The notes below the pieces were generated by a model, which saw nothing but the letters and a program-made list of their open reading frames with translations, made no database searches and had not been told where the DNA came from. DNA of 64,000 nt from Setophaga petechia (Eukaryota > Chordata > Aves > Passeriformes > Parulidae), in the NCBI GenBank assembly GCA_024362935.1, contig JANCRA010000028.1, positions 8,552,476-8,616,475 on the forward strand. The letters run 5' to 3'. The position numbers and the translations under genes are program-made. Every line of letters begins with the position of its first letter. The stretch's first letter is position 1. This document shows, in pieces, positions 50,801 to 62,560 of this stretch.

Positions 50801-51426
50801 TTCTAGGCAAGCTGTACATGACCAGAGCTAGGGGACAGTCAGCCTGAGACAGTAGCTGTGGCTTAGCTGACACCTCCCAGCCACCCAGAAAACTCCAACC
50901 AACCAGGGTCTGAACATCTCCCTTCCCAGGAACCCTCTGAGTAATGCCATAGGAAGTGACAGCCCTGCCATTCCTACCCACGCTAGGGAGGGAGCACCAC
51001 CTCCCCCTCACCCTCTGCTCTCCCCCACAGAATCACAAGGAATCCAAGATCACCATTTTTGAGAAAGACAACTTCATCGGCCGCCAGTGGGAGATTGCTG
51101 ATGACTACCCCTCGCTGCAGGCCATGGGCTGGGCCAACAACGAAGTGGGCTCCATGAAGATCCAGTGCGGCGCGTAAGTGACAGCAGCAGCAGGGACAAG
51201 CTGCCATCACTGTGCCACCACAATGGGAAGGGGACACCCTGTAACCCCCCTGCTTACCTCTTTGTCCTTTTCTTCCAGCTGGGTGTGCTACCAGTATCCC
51301 GGGTACCGTGGCTACCAGTACGTCCTGGAGTTTGACCACCACGGTGGAGACTACAAGCACTGGAGAGAGTGGGGTTCACACGCCCAGACCTCCCAGATCC
51401 AATCCATCAGGCGTGTCCAGCAGTAG
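47877..51426 (+). CDS. CRYBA1: CRYBA1, beta-crystallin A1 (complete from the A1 start codon)
   Basis: Structural lens protein of the beta/gamma-crystallin family. Exons: 1 47106-47144 (non-coding for A1), 2 47854-47921 (ATG at 47877), 3 48849-48967, 4 50503-50644, 5 51031-51173, 6 51279-51426 with stop TAG. The A1 frame gives 198 residues, the same as human betaA1. Exon 2 encodes the N-terminal arm [15 protein letters not shown]. Exons 3-6 each encode one Greek-key motif, the family rule: [52 protein letters not shown] and [20 protein letters not shown]. It ends [10 protein letters not shown]. In other vertebrates one mRNA yields betaA3 and betaA1 by leaky scanning; here the A3 start looks disabled. 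Confidence 0.97.
47922..48848 (+). other. CRYBA1: CRYBA1 intron 2, with a CpG-rich segment
   Basis: Contains a perfect 22-bp tandem duplication at 48344-48387 (GTGCACAAGTGAGGAGCATC plus CC). A CpG-rich stretch at about 48430-48780 has the features of a small CpG island, unusual for the inside of a tissue-specific gene. It also has a donor-like CAGGGGTGAGC near 48600. No known exon was recognised. Confidence 0.5.
48344..48387. repeat. Perfect 22-bp tandem duplication
   Basis: Copy 1 is 48344-48365 and copy 2 is 48366-48387, identical. It lies in CRYBA1 intron 2. Confidence 0.95.
48968..50502 (+). other. CRYBA1: CRYBA1 intron 3 with an enhancer-like block (49560-49700)
   Basis: Mostly ordinary intron. 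At 49560-49700 is a non-repetitive block with GGGATTA at 49618-49624 and an inverted repeat of GATTACAGC (49620-49628) and GCTGTAATC (49644-49652). TAATC/TAATCC are sites for OTX/CRX/PITX-type homeodomain proteins. The next intron (50645-51030) is plain. Confidence 0.45.
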
Positions 51427-51579
51427 CTCCTCACTTCCCAGTACATCTCTGCAAGGTTTCGAAAGCTCACCGGCTCCCTCTTGGTGCTAATACTCCCCTC
51501 CCGAAATAACCACCCCCTCTCGTACTGCCACTGCTTATGGAACAACACTCCCAAAACGGTACCGACTGCCACAATTGCC

Positions 51580-51585
51580 AATAAA
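51580..51585 (+). terminator. CRYBA1: CRYBA1 poly(A) signal (AATAAA)
   Basis: AATAAA 153 bases after the stop codon, followed by GTGTG/TG-rich DNA at 51615-51640, a normal downstream element. The mRNA probably ends near 51600. About 335 bases separate it from the NUFIP2 3' end on the other strand; 51605-51935 holds nothing else recognised. Confidence 0.9.
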
Positions 51586-51957
51586 TGTGACTGAAAGAAA
51601 AAGATAAATCAGTTTGGTGTGTGTTCGCTGGTGTGTGTTTGGGACTGAGGTTGCACATCCCCATCACAGGAGCAGGGACCAGACTCTTTCCTACTTATTT
51701 TAAGCTGGGCTGAAGTGAAGTGGGCTGACACTGAGGGAGGTTCAGACCCCCAGTGCTGCACAGACACTCTTGTTTATTTCTCTCCCAGCCCTCTCCTTCC
51801 CCTGACAAAGTAAAGGACACCTAGATCCACCCCACCTATGTACATACAACTCATGGGCTCTATGGACAGCACTGCCAGGTTTTTAGGATACAAACCCAGG
51901 CTGCTCCTTGAAAACGCAACAAAGAAAGTCACACTGACACCCACAAACTTTAAAATT

Positions 51958-51963
51958 TTTATT
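51958..51963 (-). terminator. NUFIP2: NUFIP2 distal poly(A) signal (AATAAA)
   Basis: Minus-strand AATAAA at the boundary where AT-rich UTR-like DNA gives way to the CRYBA1 side. It is the last canonical signal before the convergent gene, so it is the most likely distal end (cleavage about 51935-51945). Confidence 0.65.
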
Positions 51964-54900
51964 CAACAATTTACATCACTTATTGTCTGTCTTAACGTAT
52001 TTGATCTACACAAATTTCTTTTTTTTTTTCCTGATAAAATAATAAAATTTGGATAAATTTTGAAGACCTGTTGGTGCAGAATAAACAAAATTTCAGGTAA
52101 GGTTGGTTTTTTTTTTCTTTTTTTATCTTTTTTTTTTTTTAACATTTAGTGTGAAGTATGACATCATTGGTAAAGATACATCATGCCATTACAGCTCATG
52201 GACATTACCTATCCTTACAGTCCGTGACATCACCCACACCAGCGCAAGGGGCTGCGCCAGACACAGCTACAGCAGGTTTTACACTAAACTCCTCTAGCCA
52301 CCCTCTCACCACTGGGAAAACGCTTTTCCAGCTGGGCACACCGAGTGCATTCACCTAATCAGAAATTACCGGGGAGGGGAGAAGGAAACAAAGACTACCT
52401 TTACTGATCCGTGTGGTCGCACACTACAACATCGACATCAAAGAGGGGCTGCCCCTCTCTGCAGGTCAGAGGTAATTCAGCTCCTGAGCAGGTAGAGCAC
52501 AACCCCTCGCAGAGATTTGAATACAAACCAGGAACGAAATGAGAACTTATCGACGGGGAAGGGGGGCAGGAGAGGAGACAGACCCTGCCCGGTTCTGCCT
52601 GCAGGGATCCCTCCAGCCCCAGCTCGCAGTCGAAGCGCGCGGTTGTGTTTTGCACCGCCCTTAACACTGAAATATTCAGGGAAGGGGGAGAGAGGGGCCT
52701 CAGTCCCCCCCAGTAAACAAGTTGAGGACCTTCAGAGGCTGGGAAGCCGCTGAAGGTGTGTAAGTACACGTGTGATGGTAGATAGAAAAGCAGCCCTGTT
52801 CTGTATGAAAAAAAGCTGTCAAGTTAGTACAAATTTCTGCCATGGCGAAGGGAACAGGAGGAGAAAGCTGTCAGGGTCCCTCTCCCGTCACAAAACCCCG
52901 ACTCTCCCGCACACAGGCTCTGGGCTAAGCAACGTGTTTCCAAAGGTGGTACCTGCAACCCAATGCACCTAACGCGTGAAAACAAAACCAAAATAAAGCT
53001 CTCACCCCTGAGGATGGAGGGAACTCAGACTCCGCTCCAGCCTCGCAGCGGGATAGTGAGGAACCCTGTCCCTCCTGCCTCACAGTGGGAATACACAGCA
53101 GTAGGATTCCTCTTGGTTCATTTTGTCATTAGAAGCCTCGAGTTTGCCCACGCCACTGGCCTGCAGCGCAGTGGACTGGTCTCCATCCCCTCCCCAAAGC
53201 TGCTCGGCATGGGGGCTCCCTGTCCCCATGGGGACACCGGTGGGTGCCGCCAGCACGCTCTCCCCGGAGACAAAAAGGGCACTGGTTCATCTGACAGCAC
53301 AAAGTGTATCTGAAACACAAGCCAGCACACCCCACTCCCTCCGATTCAATTACTAAAGTAGGCTCTTTAAAATAAAAAAATAATATATATATTTATATAG
53401 CTATACAGAGAGATACAGAGAAAGCAAAGGAGAGAGAAAGGCTACTAAAAAAATCAAGAAGCGCCAGTTTTCTGCTACAGCTGTCAGCAAAGAACTGTCA
53501 CCTTACATCATACCCTCCGAGATGGTGAAGAGAATGGAGGCAATGACAGCACAGGAATGCAAAAGAGGGCAGATAAGTCACTTCTGGTAATGAGACACAA
53601 ATTAAACTTTCAAAACATGTGCATAGCTTTATTCATCTGCTTCAAACTAACCTTTTCACGGAGCTTCAGCGAAACCCGAGTGTGCAAAATGCATTTCTAA
53701 AAAATAATGCAAGCAAGCTTTCACATTTACTGTGGCAGAAGTACAGAAAGACTCGGACAGAATCATCACACGCTGGGGCGGGAGATGGAGAACCCAGAAT
53801 TGCACAGCTTGGAGTTCTGAGTCACTGACTGCAAACACAAGCGTTTGGATTTCGTTAACTTCAAGCAAGGCGTGTTGACTTCTCCTTTACAAAAAAATCT
53901 TGTAAACCCCACAGAAACAAGAACCACAACCTGGCAGGGAATAAATCCCCTGGATAATGGGATCATGGTGCCACAGAGAGCCTGAACTCCAGCAAAGCCA
54001 GTTCCAGACCTCAGCTTGTTTTGGCTCTGCAGGTGAACCGTGGCAATGCTGATTTTTTGTCCGCAGAAGAGCGAAGCAGCTTTTCCTTCTCTCCCTCCCA
54101 CTCCCCTCCGAAGTCACAGGTGCCACTGCACAGGAAATCATCCCCAAACTAAGACAGCCACTACACAGGCTGGAGGCCAGCTCTCATTTTGACCCCAAGG
54201 GTCACTGGGACACTAAGGAACCCTGTGGATGGGGAGTGGCCCTCGTGGCCACATCCCCAGCTCACACCCCACCACCTCTCTCCAGAAAGACTAAGCACAC
54301 ATGCAAGGCACATTGAGTCAGATGTACACACACACTTTGGTGTGCAAAAGAGCAAACGCTGTCTGAAAAAGAAAAAACTAACTAAACAGGCAGAAAGCTC
54401 TGGCCTATGTATTTGTAGACTATTTTCCAGGCAGTTGTAATCCCCAAGTGTTTTTCCTACACGACTTTAGACCTTCCTTACTCTTACCCCACTTCGCAGA
54501 GAGGTACTTTATATTCCTAAAGGATCTTCTATAAATAGTCAAGTAAAATCCCTTTTTCCCCTCCAGTAAACTCTTCCTCCAGGGTACACATCCCCCACCA
54601 TGGTCCAGGTGTGACCCATGAACAGAAGAGGTTCTGGACCTGCCTGTGCCTCACGGCAGCACCTTGATGCAGTGAGGCCTCCCTCCACTGCTCCCTAAGC
54701 CTTTCACTGGCAGGTCTGGGCTGGCTGGAGGGCTTCACCTCACTTTTTTCTTGGAAAACATCCAAGCCCAGGCACCAAATGCTCCCCAGGTGGAGAAAGA
54801 GCTGGTGGCTCCCCAGCACTGGGATAAGGGCAGGACGGAGGCCATGCAATCCTTAATACTGCTGGTTAACTTCACATTGAGACAAAGCATTCAAAAGAGC

Positions 54901-55849
54901 TTTTTTAGAGATGAGCAATTTCCTTCTATAGATAAATTCAAATAGAAAACAAATATATTAAAACCAGAGATGAGACAAGGTTTTTTTCTACCTTACTCAG
55001 GCACCTTTCCTGCACCCCCACCATGGAGGAAGGAGAAGTTGAAAACCTCAGGGATTTGCACTACCCTTCCAATAGCAGCTTGAGAAAAGGAAGGAGAGAA
55101 AAAGAAAAAGAAATAATAAAAAATAAAAAAGCACAGTGTTCTCTCAAGTTAAAGAGTTCTCCTTTGCTTGCGTTTGCATAGAAATTCCCATAGGTCAGCA
55201 CCAAAATCAGGTCCACCCCTGTCCTACACCCCAGCTCCCCCAGTTCCTACACTCCCCCAGTCAGTGGCTGTGTTACAGGAGGGTTCAGCTATCTGCAGAG
55301 GAACTACATGGTCATGTTAAAAAAACAAAACAACAAAAACGAAAAACAAAAGTGCATCACACATTCTTGATTTTCAGGGTTACTTATAGCAGCAGCATCA
55401 GCATTAATCCAAGACAATGAACAGTTGTAGATTCATTCTAAAATGCAGCAACACTTAATGAAATGTCTTCAGGGAAGGGCATAAGAGGGTCCTTCTCAAA
55501 ATGAAAATTAGACTATTCTATATGGACAAAAAGGAGATAAAACAAAAAATTAAAGACACAATCTTATTTACATTAAAAAAAACATTCTTGTTAAAATATC
55601 TTTACAACACCTAAGCTAAAAAATATGTATTTTAAGAATAAAGCAGAACTCCTAAAGCAGTATCCATTTTTGGAACCCTTATTTAGCACCTGAGGAAAGA
55701 CCGTATGGAAAGCAGACAGGCTGGGGATTTTTTTTGTCTTTTTGTTTTTGTTTTTTTTTTAAGAAACCTGTAAGTTGTATTTTTGCTAAATGTTCAGAAG
55801 TTCGCAGTACACAAGTTTCATACCACAGAAAGAAATGAGCAATCTTTTT

Positions 55850-55872
55850 TTTGTTTGTTTGTTTGTTTGTTT
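55850..55872. repeat. (GTTT)n simple repeat
   Basis: Five to six tandem GTTT units within the NUFIP2 3'UTR. Confidence 0.9.
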
Positions 55873-58159
55873 TCTTCTTTTTAAAGATCTTCTACTCATT
55901 AATAAGGCTGTAGAAAAGGGACACTGCTATCTTACAAAATGGCTTTAGAGCTCTGGACACGTTATATGAAGCTTTCTGATTAACAGTCAAGATAAATCCA
56001 GCTCAGCATCCCCTGGTGAGGGCACAGGCAGGACTCCTGCTCCAGTCCAGCACAGGGAGTGGGCCCATGCCCAGGACATGAGGCCACCACAGGGCTCTTT
56101 TACCTCCCCAAATATCCACAGCTCCACTCTCCTGCTGCTTTAGAGGATCTTGGGCAGGATAGAGGAGCCAGCCTGACCCTGGGGTGTAACATGTACTGGG
56201 CAAACCTCTAAAGCTCTGTAATCCCTGGAAGGCAGCACATGGAGATCTCCTTCCCACCAGCCCTGGTTTCTGCTTCCCTGCTGTGTGCACTAGGGTTTTC
56301 CCACATGGAAAAACACTCTGGTGGTGGCCAAAGCCACCTTACTCAGGTGGCTTACCAAGAATTACTCTGCCTTTCTTGCCTACTCCACCACACCAGCCCT
56401 TCTCCTGCCTTACACACCAGTGTGAAAAAGTGCAGCAGCTTTGAAGTGGGTGAATCCTCCTTGTTCTCTCCCCTCCCAACCTCACCAGTGCCCTTGTAAA
56501 CAACCTCTCTAAGAAAAATCACAACTGATGGACGGACAGAAAAGTCTTCTACGGATGAGAGGACAAGACTTCTGAAAGCTTGGGACACCACAGTAATTTA
56601 CTGAATCAAGATCAAAACCTGGACACACAGGAAAACTACTGGCAGTTCTGGCTGTGAACGCCATCACTCCTAGGTGTCCCTGAGGTCACCCACTGGCCAC
56701 TTGGGAAAGGACACCATGGTGTTACTGTAACACTCTCTTGAAGGTGAAAGCACTAATTACACACACAACTGGCAGCACCACTTCCAGCTCTTTTTTTTCC
56801 TATTTTTTTCCTAGCAGGAAGCAATTTTCCTTTCCATTTAGCTAGCTGGCTCACCCATCACCCACTCCCAGGCGCTGGACTCACAACCTGGTGAGAATTG
56901 GGTTTCTTTCCACATTTCAAAGAAGTCCACAGCAGCTATGAAAGGCAAAAAGTGGGATTTACTACTCAGAAAGGTTTGAAGTGGGTTAGTGACAGAATCT
57001 ACACTCTGGAGGTACCCACTGGTCAAAGAGACAGGAGATTTCTACAAGGTTTCAAGGAGGATCGAGGTGGGTTTAAACTAAAACCAGACTCCAAGCAAAG
57101 TTTGAAAGCCATTGCTTTGCCAATCCACCAAATGGGTGGAGTGGGAGAGAGCAGAGACTGAAGGCCCCAAACCACTGTCATGGAGCAGCTGTTAAAGCAC
57201 CTCTTCGAGCACATGAACATTCCATGATCAACCAAAAGCAAGCAGATCCCAAGCTGGATCTGGCTGGCACTACACGCTCCAGTCTCTACTACACAAGACC
57301 CTGTACAAGACACACCCAAAGGAACCTGCAGGCAGAGGATAGGTGGGGAATGACCAGAGGAGAAAGGAGACAACCCCTGCCTGTGTAGGAATCCTCACTC
57401 CAATAAACAGACAGCTTAGAAAGGGAACCAGAGGAAAGAGACTCACAACGGGAACAGAAACGAGAGAGAAGCCTTAACCTGAATTAGTATCTTCATAGCT
57501 AATAAAAAAATAGGTCATGATCTCACCCTTAGTGCTGCTTTCCAATACTAGACATACTGAAGGGGTTTTGTTTTAAAACTTTCTTAGCTCAGTGTAATGC
57601 AAACAATGGCACAAATAAATACAAGCTCACTCTCCTCACAGGTCAGATGCTCGCACACGCACCGCCGGCTCCTCGCCCCCACAGACACCCTCGGGTGCAC
57701 ACCCAGGACAGGAGGCTGCTGCTCCCCTTCCCAGGCTGTATTTGGTTTATGCTACAGTACTAATACTCTGAGTCAAACAGAACAAAACAAAACATGAGAC
57801 TTATCAGTAACACCTTATCGTTATTTCAATGTGCTAAATTAGTCACAGCTCAATTTCAGTTTGGTTTTTTTTTTCCTTTTTTTTTTTTTTTTAATAAGTT
57901 TACACAAAAATAATCAGAAAACAGATTAAATCTTAAGATATTTTTAATAAGTGCTCAGTTAAGAATTGTGTGAGGACTTGGGGAGGACTGCAGACAGCGA
58001 CAGGGTGAGTTACACGACAGCACGAGGAAGTTCCTTCCATGGTCCTGCCTGGCTCTAGGCAATTGTCTATCCCAGAAACACCAGGGAGCTGGAGCTACAG
58101 GAGCTCAGAGAGAGGAATTCCTGACTGTTTAGCGCTGAGCACACGCCGTGGAGCTCATG

Positions 58160-58179
58160 GAGACAGACAGACAGACAGA
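58160..58179. repeat. (GACA)n simple repeat
   Basis: Five tandem GACA units within the NUFIP2 3'UTR. Confidence 0.9.
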
Positions 58180-59228
58180 CATCTGAACAGAGGATGGGCA
58201 GAAATACAGCAGAGAAGGTGCTGCCGAGGGTGTTTCTGGATGGGTCCCGCTGGCGAGGCAAAGCCACAGAGATGAGCATCAGGGGGAATCCAGCCCAACC
58301 CATCGCTGAACCGAGCTCCTCTCAGCATTTCTTTCACTATTCAGGTGACAGACTGGACTAGGCCAAGATGAGAGTCCTCAAAGATTCAGCAAGACTCAGA
58401 TCTTTCTAGAGGTGCAGGGTTAGTGCTGCTCAACTCCTGCATTGCCCCAAGCACAGACCTGGGGCAGGGGTACAGGACAGCACAGACCCCAGGGAAGCAA
58501 AACAGGGTGGTTTTGTATTTTTTCTTTTTTTTTTTTCTTTTTTTTTTTAATGGAACCCAGCCCTTAAGGCGACAAGTGACTACACAAGGCAAATAAATAC
58601 ACAGCAGAGCCTTAAAGCCAGTAAAACAAACTGGAAACTTTGCTATTAGCCTTCAACTTTTTGAAAATAATAATAATTATTAAAAAAAAGGAAAAAGAAC
58701 ATTTCTTCCACCTTCATTTTCCCAGCCCCACTATCCAGTTTGTTCAACACTTTAAAGCTCAGGAACGCCCCAGCTCTTCAGCAGGGGAGCTGGAGGCAAT
58801 TCCAACTTTTGGCAAGCAGTCGGGAGACTCAACAGAATTAAAAATAGGAACATTGGAGGACTAGATGTTGGGCACATCTGTAAACATGTTATGCATCTCA
58901 AAGTTACACACACCTGCAGAGGTGGTACAAGTTTATAGGTGAAACAGAACTATTTGCGACTGGCCAACCACACATTTCTGAACCTGGACTGATACAATAC
59001 ATGATGACTATATAGTATCACACTCAGGATTATACTATATAGCTCTGGATACATCAAATGGAGTAGGCAATTCATAGTCAAATGTTCAAGCGTGGCAAAA
59101 AGCGAGCGTCTTACACAAGGTACAGAATTTCAGTTTCATTGTCCCACCATGAACTCAAGTGTCTCATTCAGGAACAATCTTATTAAAAGTATAAAAACAA
59201 TTAAAAAAACACATGCTACATACTCCTA

Positions 59229-59230
59229 CT

Positions 59231-59265
<35 letters not shown>

Positions 59266-59278
59266 GAAAAAAAAATAA
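59229..59278. repeat. A-rich / (GAAAA)n tract
   Basis: A poly-A run passing into GAAAA units, directly next to the CR1 3' end. It reads as U-rich in the NUFIP2 mRNA. Confidence 0.9.
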
Positions 59279-59282
59279 AGCG

Positions 59283-60130
59283 ATAGAATCATAGAATATT
59301 CTGAGTTGGAAGAGACCCATCAGGATCAAGTCCAACTGCTGGCCCTGTGCAGGACACCCCGAGAATCCCACCCTGTGCCTGAAAGCATTGTCCAAACTCT
59401 CCTTGCACTCAGACAAGTTTGGTGCTGTGACCACTTCCTTGGGGAGCCTGTTCCAGTGCTCAACCACCCTCTGGGTGAAGAACCTCTTCCTGCTATCCAA
59501 CCTAACCCTCTCCTGACTCAGCTTCAGGCTACTCCCTCTCACTGGTCCTGCCTCCCTGCTGCCCCTTGGGAGGATGCTCTCCCCTCAGTCTCCTCTTCTC
59601 CAGCTGTACAAACCAAGTGATCTCATAAGGCTTCCCCTCCAGACCCTTCCCCATCCTCATGGCCTCCTTGGGATGCTCTCTAATAAGGGTCTTTTCAATG
59701 TTGTGGTGCCCAGAACTGCCCCAAGGACTTGAGGTGAGGCCAGAGCAGAGCAGGTCCTGCTGGGCCTGGTGCCCCCCAGGACATTGCTGAGCCCTCAGGC
59801 TGCCAGGGCACTGCTGGCTCAGATCCAATGGGCCATGGACCAGGACCCCCACCTCCCTTTCCACGGCGCTGCTCTCCAGCCTCCCAGTCCATCCAGGGCT
59901 GACATGCAGGTGCAGAATCCAACTTTCACCCTTGTTAAACTTCAGACAGCTGGTGACTGCCCATCTCTAATTTGCTGAGGGCTCTCTGCCCTTGAGGGTG
60001 TCAATAGTTCCTCACAGTTTGGTGTGTCAGCAAATTTAGTATCTCTTTGAGTCCTGAACCCAGGTTGTTAATGAGATGTTGGGCTGAGGATGGAGCCCTC
60101 TGGGACCCTCTGGCGACTGGAGAGCAGTCC
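59283..60130 (-). mobile_element. CR1 LINE 3' portion inside the NUFIP2 3'UTR
   Basis: It starts with the reverse complement of the CR1 terminus (AGAATCATAGAATATTCTGA, GTTGGAAGAGACCCATCAGG) and continues through TGGGGAGCCTGTTCCAGTGC, GTGAAGAACCTCTTCCTG, CTCCAGCTGTACAAACCAAG and GGGCTGAGGATGGAGCCCTC. About 0.85 kb, 5'-truncated, in the same orientation as NUFIP2, so it is transcribed in sense as part of the UTR. The far end is approximate. Confidence 0.93.
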
Positions 60131-61340
60131 CATGTCTTGATGGACACATCTAAGCACAAAGGGTACTCCAAAATTCTGAGTTTATCTATTCCTCCTAATG
60201 CCCCAGAGGGTCCAGTCTCATTTTAGGAGACACCAACTGCTGCTGATTTGGAGAGCCAGGATTAGGCCACCAACACCCACGATGAGCACTGGGTACATGG
60301 GGAGCTGGGGCTGGCCAACAAACCCATTTCTGCTTTATTCTTTTCTCACTCTTGCACTGGACCCTGTGAACTTTCCACCTTTTAAAAAAACCCAGAAAAA
60401 CTACCCGACCCCCAGATGATTGGGACACATTACACAAGCTGCAATGGGACAGGGGGGTTACACAGCTGGAGCCTGCATTCTGCTCAGCCTTCCCTACCAC
60501 TGCTAGGAAGCTTTCCTTTCCCTGGGATTATTTTTTTTTTATTTTTTTAAATTATTATTTTCATTCCTAAGTCCTCCATTTTTTTTTGTAATAAAATATA
60601 TTTTTATTAAGAGATAATTAGAAGCAGAGCCCGGAAATACACAGACTGCATTAAAATATAAAAGAGCATTTCCAAGGGGCAGGAAGCCCAGCCATTGGCG
60701 TTCTATGGACAAATTGAAAAGGATTCAAATTCCCATTTTTTTATTTTTTTTTTTTTTTTAACTTTTTTCATTTTTTTTGTTATTTTGAAATTTTTTTTAA
60801 GAGAAAAAAATAATTCAAGAAGGGTGAAAGTTAGCAGAACTCAATTCCTCTTCAGTTTTCCAATGAAAATGGGAAAAAAATCCAGCACATTTAGTGTTAG
60901 GAGACAGACAGAGCAAATATGAAGCACCTACAGTTGAAAGCAGAAGATAGTTTTTTTTGTCTTTTTTTTTTCTTGCTCCCAGTAATACAATGACATTAAA
61001 CTGTGGGAACAGTGGGGGTTTTTTTTGTTGTTTTTTTTTTCTCCATATTAAATCCCTAAACAGATTGCTTATTTTTCCACGTTGTCTTTTAAAATGAAAT
61101 AACTCTTCAGTTGCAATAGTCCAACGTGTAACAGGAGCCAGGTCAACTGTGTGACTTCACCATGCATCCTAGAACTGCAGTATTACCATCTTTCCCTCAG
61201 CAGAATGATCCTTTTAAGACAATATCACCAGCATAGGATTGCTGCTTTACTCCTGGCAAAACATGCGGATTATAATTCTCTGAGAAAAAAAAAGAAACTC
61301 TGCAAACTTCAAGGCGTTTTCTCCAGCATTCAATGGAAAA

Positions 61341-61370
61341 CAAATCAGAAAAAAAAAAAAAAAAAAAAAA
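61341..61370. repeat. Long poly-A tract
   Basis: More than twenty consecutive A on the plus strand (poly-U in NUFIP2 mRNA), about 0.55 kb after the NUFIP2 stop codon. Confidence 0.9.
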
Positions 61371-61901
61371 GAAACCAAACAGGGGAGGTGGAAGGGAAAG
61401 AGGAGATGAAGGATGGTGATTCATCCTGATTTCCCTGTGATTAGTGTGTCACTACAGTCACAGAACAAGAAACAGAAACCTTGTCAAGTGGAAATGCCTC
61501 TCCAGTGGGTTGCTGTTGCCCATGTAGACGACAGCAGGAACTTTGAAACCGGGCTTGTAATTGAGTCTGTATTCCTTAATCACTTGCATTCACTCTTTAA
61601 ACAAAAACAAAACAAAACAAAAATGGAAAAGAAAAAAAAAAAATCTATTCAGTACCGGAGATTAAATAATCACGTGTGTAGTCTCGTTGAAATAAATTTT
61701 CAGATTCCTTAAGAAGTCTAATTACTTTCAGTTGCCATTTTTAAATAACTATATATATATTTGTATATATTATCCTGTGATTCTAGTTATGGTTCCTCTG
61801 CTGCACTGAAGATTTAGAAGGAGCATAAAAGCCTTTTTGTCCCCCACGAACAGCACAAATGCTGCAGAAAGGTTAGAACAGGCAGTCTTGTCCTGCTACC
61901 T

Positions 61902-62560
61902 TCATTGATCCGGGCGATCCATGGCTTCATCATAAGTGATTATCCTTTTGGGATCTGGAAAGAAAGCAGAATCCTAAGTTTTGGACAAGCTACCTTCAAG
62001 GCCTGTGGCTGAAAATAAACACAAAGCACTTGGCTGTTAAGAGACTTTCCCTTTGGATGCCCCTCTCCTGCAAAGGCACCCCAAGGCCAGGCTGGGTCCC
62101 CCAGAGCAGAGCCTGCTCCCCACAGCAGCACACAGGTCTCCACAAACAGCTCTTCCCACAAAAAATCTCCTCTCAGGTGACTCGTGGGGATACACCAGAA
62201 TTTAGAACTTATTATTGGATGCGACATCCAACACCAGAAATAGAAAGCAATTTTGTATACACATAAGGAAGAGTCATTAAATCTAATTTGACATTGGGTT
62301 TATTGCTCTTCTAGAGACTCTGCTTCTCTCCTAGCAGCTCACCATTATAGCAAAGCTTTTTGTCCTGACTTTCAGCGATCTGAAACAGAGATAAATCCAG
62401 ACTACAAACCACAGGGGCTGAAGAACTGAACCCAGGCATCTCCAGACACAGAGACAAGCTGCTCTCATTCATCCCCCTCCCAACAGACAGAGCAATTTGG
62501 TTCATTTATCCCTTCCAACATCCTTACCTTGCTTCTGCAAATTCCAAACCGCTTCCATTT
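61902..62560 (-). CDS. NUFIP2: NUFIP2, last two coding exons (partial gene)
   Basis: NUFIP2 (FMRP-interacting protein 2, 82-FIP) is an RNA-binding protein that works with FMRP and Roquin and enters stress granules. Only its C-terminus is in the window: exon 62528-62560 (acceptor CCTCCACAG, donor GTAAGG) and the start of the last exon, 61902-61954 (acceptor CTTTCCAG, stop TGA). Joined, they read EMEAVWNLQKQDPKRIITYD then EAMDRPDQ, matching the end of vertebrate NUFIP2 as I remember it. Phases fit (AA...G / AT...). The large central exon and the start lie beyond 64000. Confidence 0.93.
62343..62379 (-). other. NUFIP2: Candidate alternative exon in the last NUFIP2 intron
   Basis: A 37-nt block with a good acceptor (ATCTCTGTTTCAG) and donor (ATG/GTGAGC) on the minus strand, between the two coding exons. 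Included, it would read CAA GAT CGC TGA and replace the last residues with a stop. There is no transcript support, so this may be a pseudo-exon. Confidence 0.3.

Larger units (their letters stand above)
51935..61901 (-). other. NUFIP2: NUFIP2 3'UTR (about 10 kb)
   Basis: Everything from the NUFIP2 stop at 61902-61904 down to the distal minus-strand AATAAA at 51958-51963 is read as one long 3'UTR; mammalian NUFIP2 also has a very long one. It is AT-rich, with many poly-A/poly-T runs, no coding exon on either strand, a CR1 insertion (59283-60130), (GTTT)n at 55850-55872 and (GACA)n at 58160-58179. A Pumilio-type UGUAAAUA is encoded at 55565-55572. Internal AATAAA signals, such as 53628-53633 and 60538-60543, could give shorter forms. 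A separate gene hidden here cannot be excluded but nothing suggests one. Confidence 0.7.

Noticed and set aside
53376..53402. TATATATATTTATATAG block considered as a promoter
   Set aside because: Lies in AT-rich NUFIP2 UTR with no transcript-like sequence or initiation context on either side.
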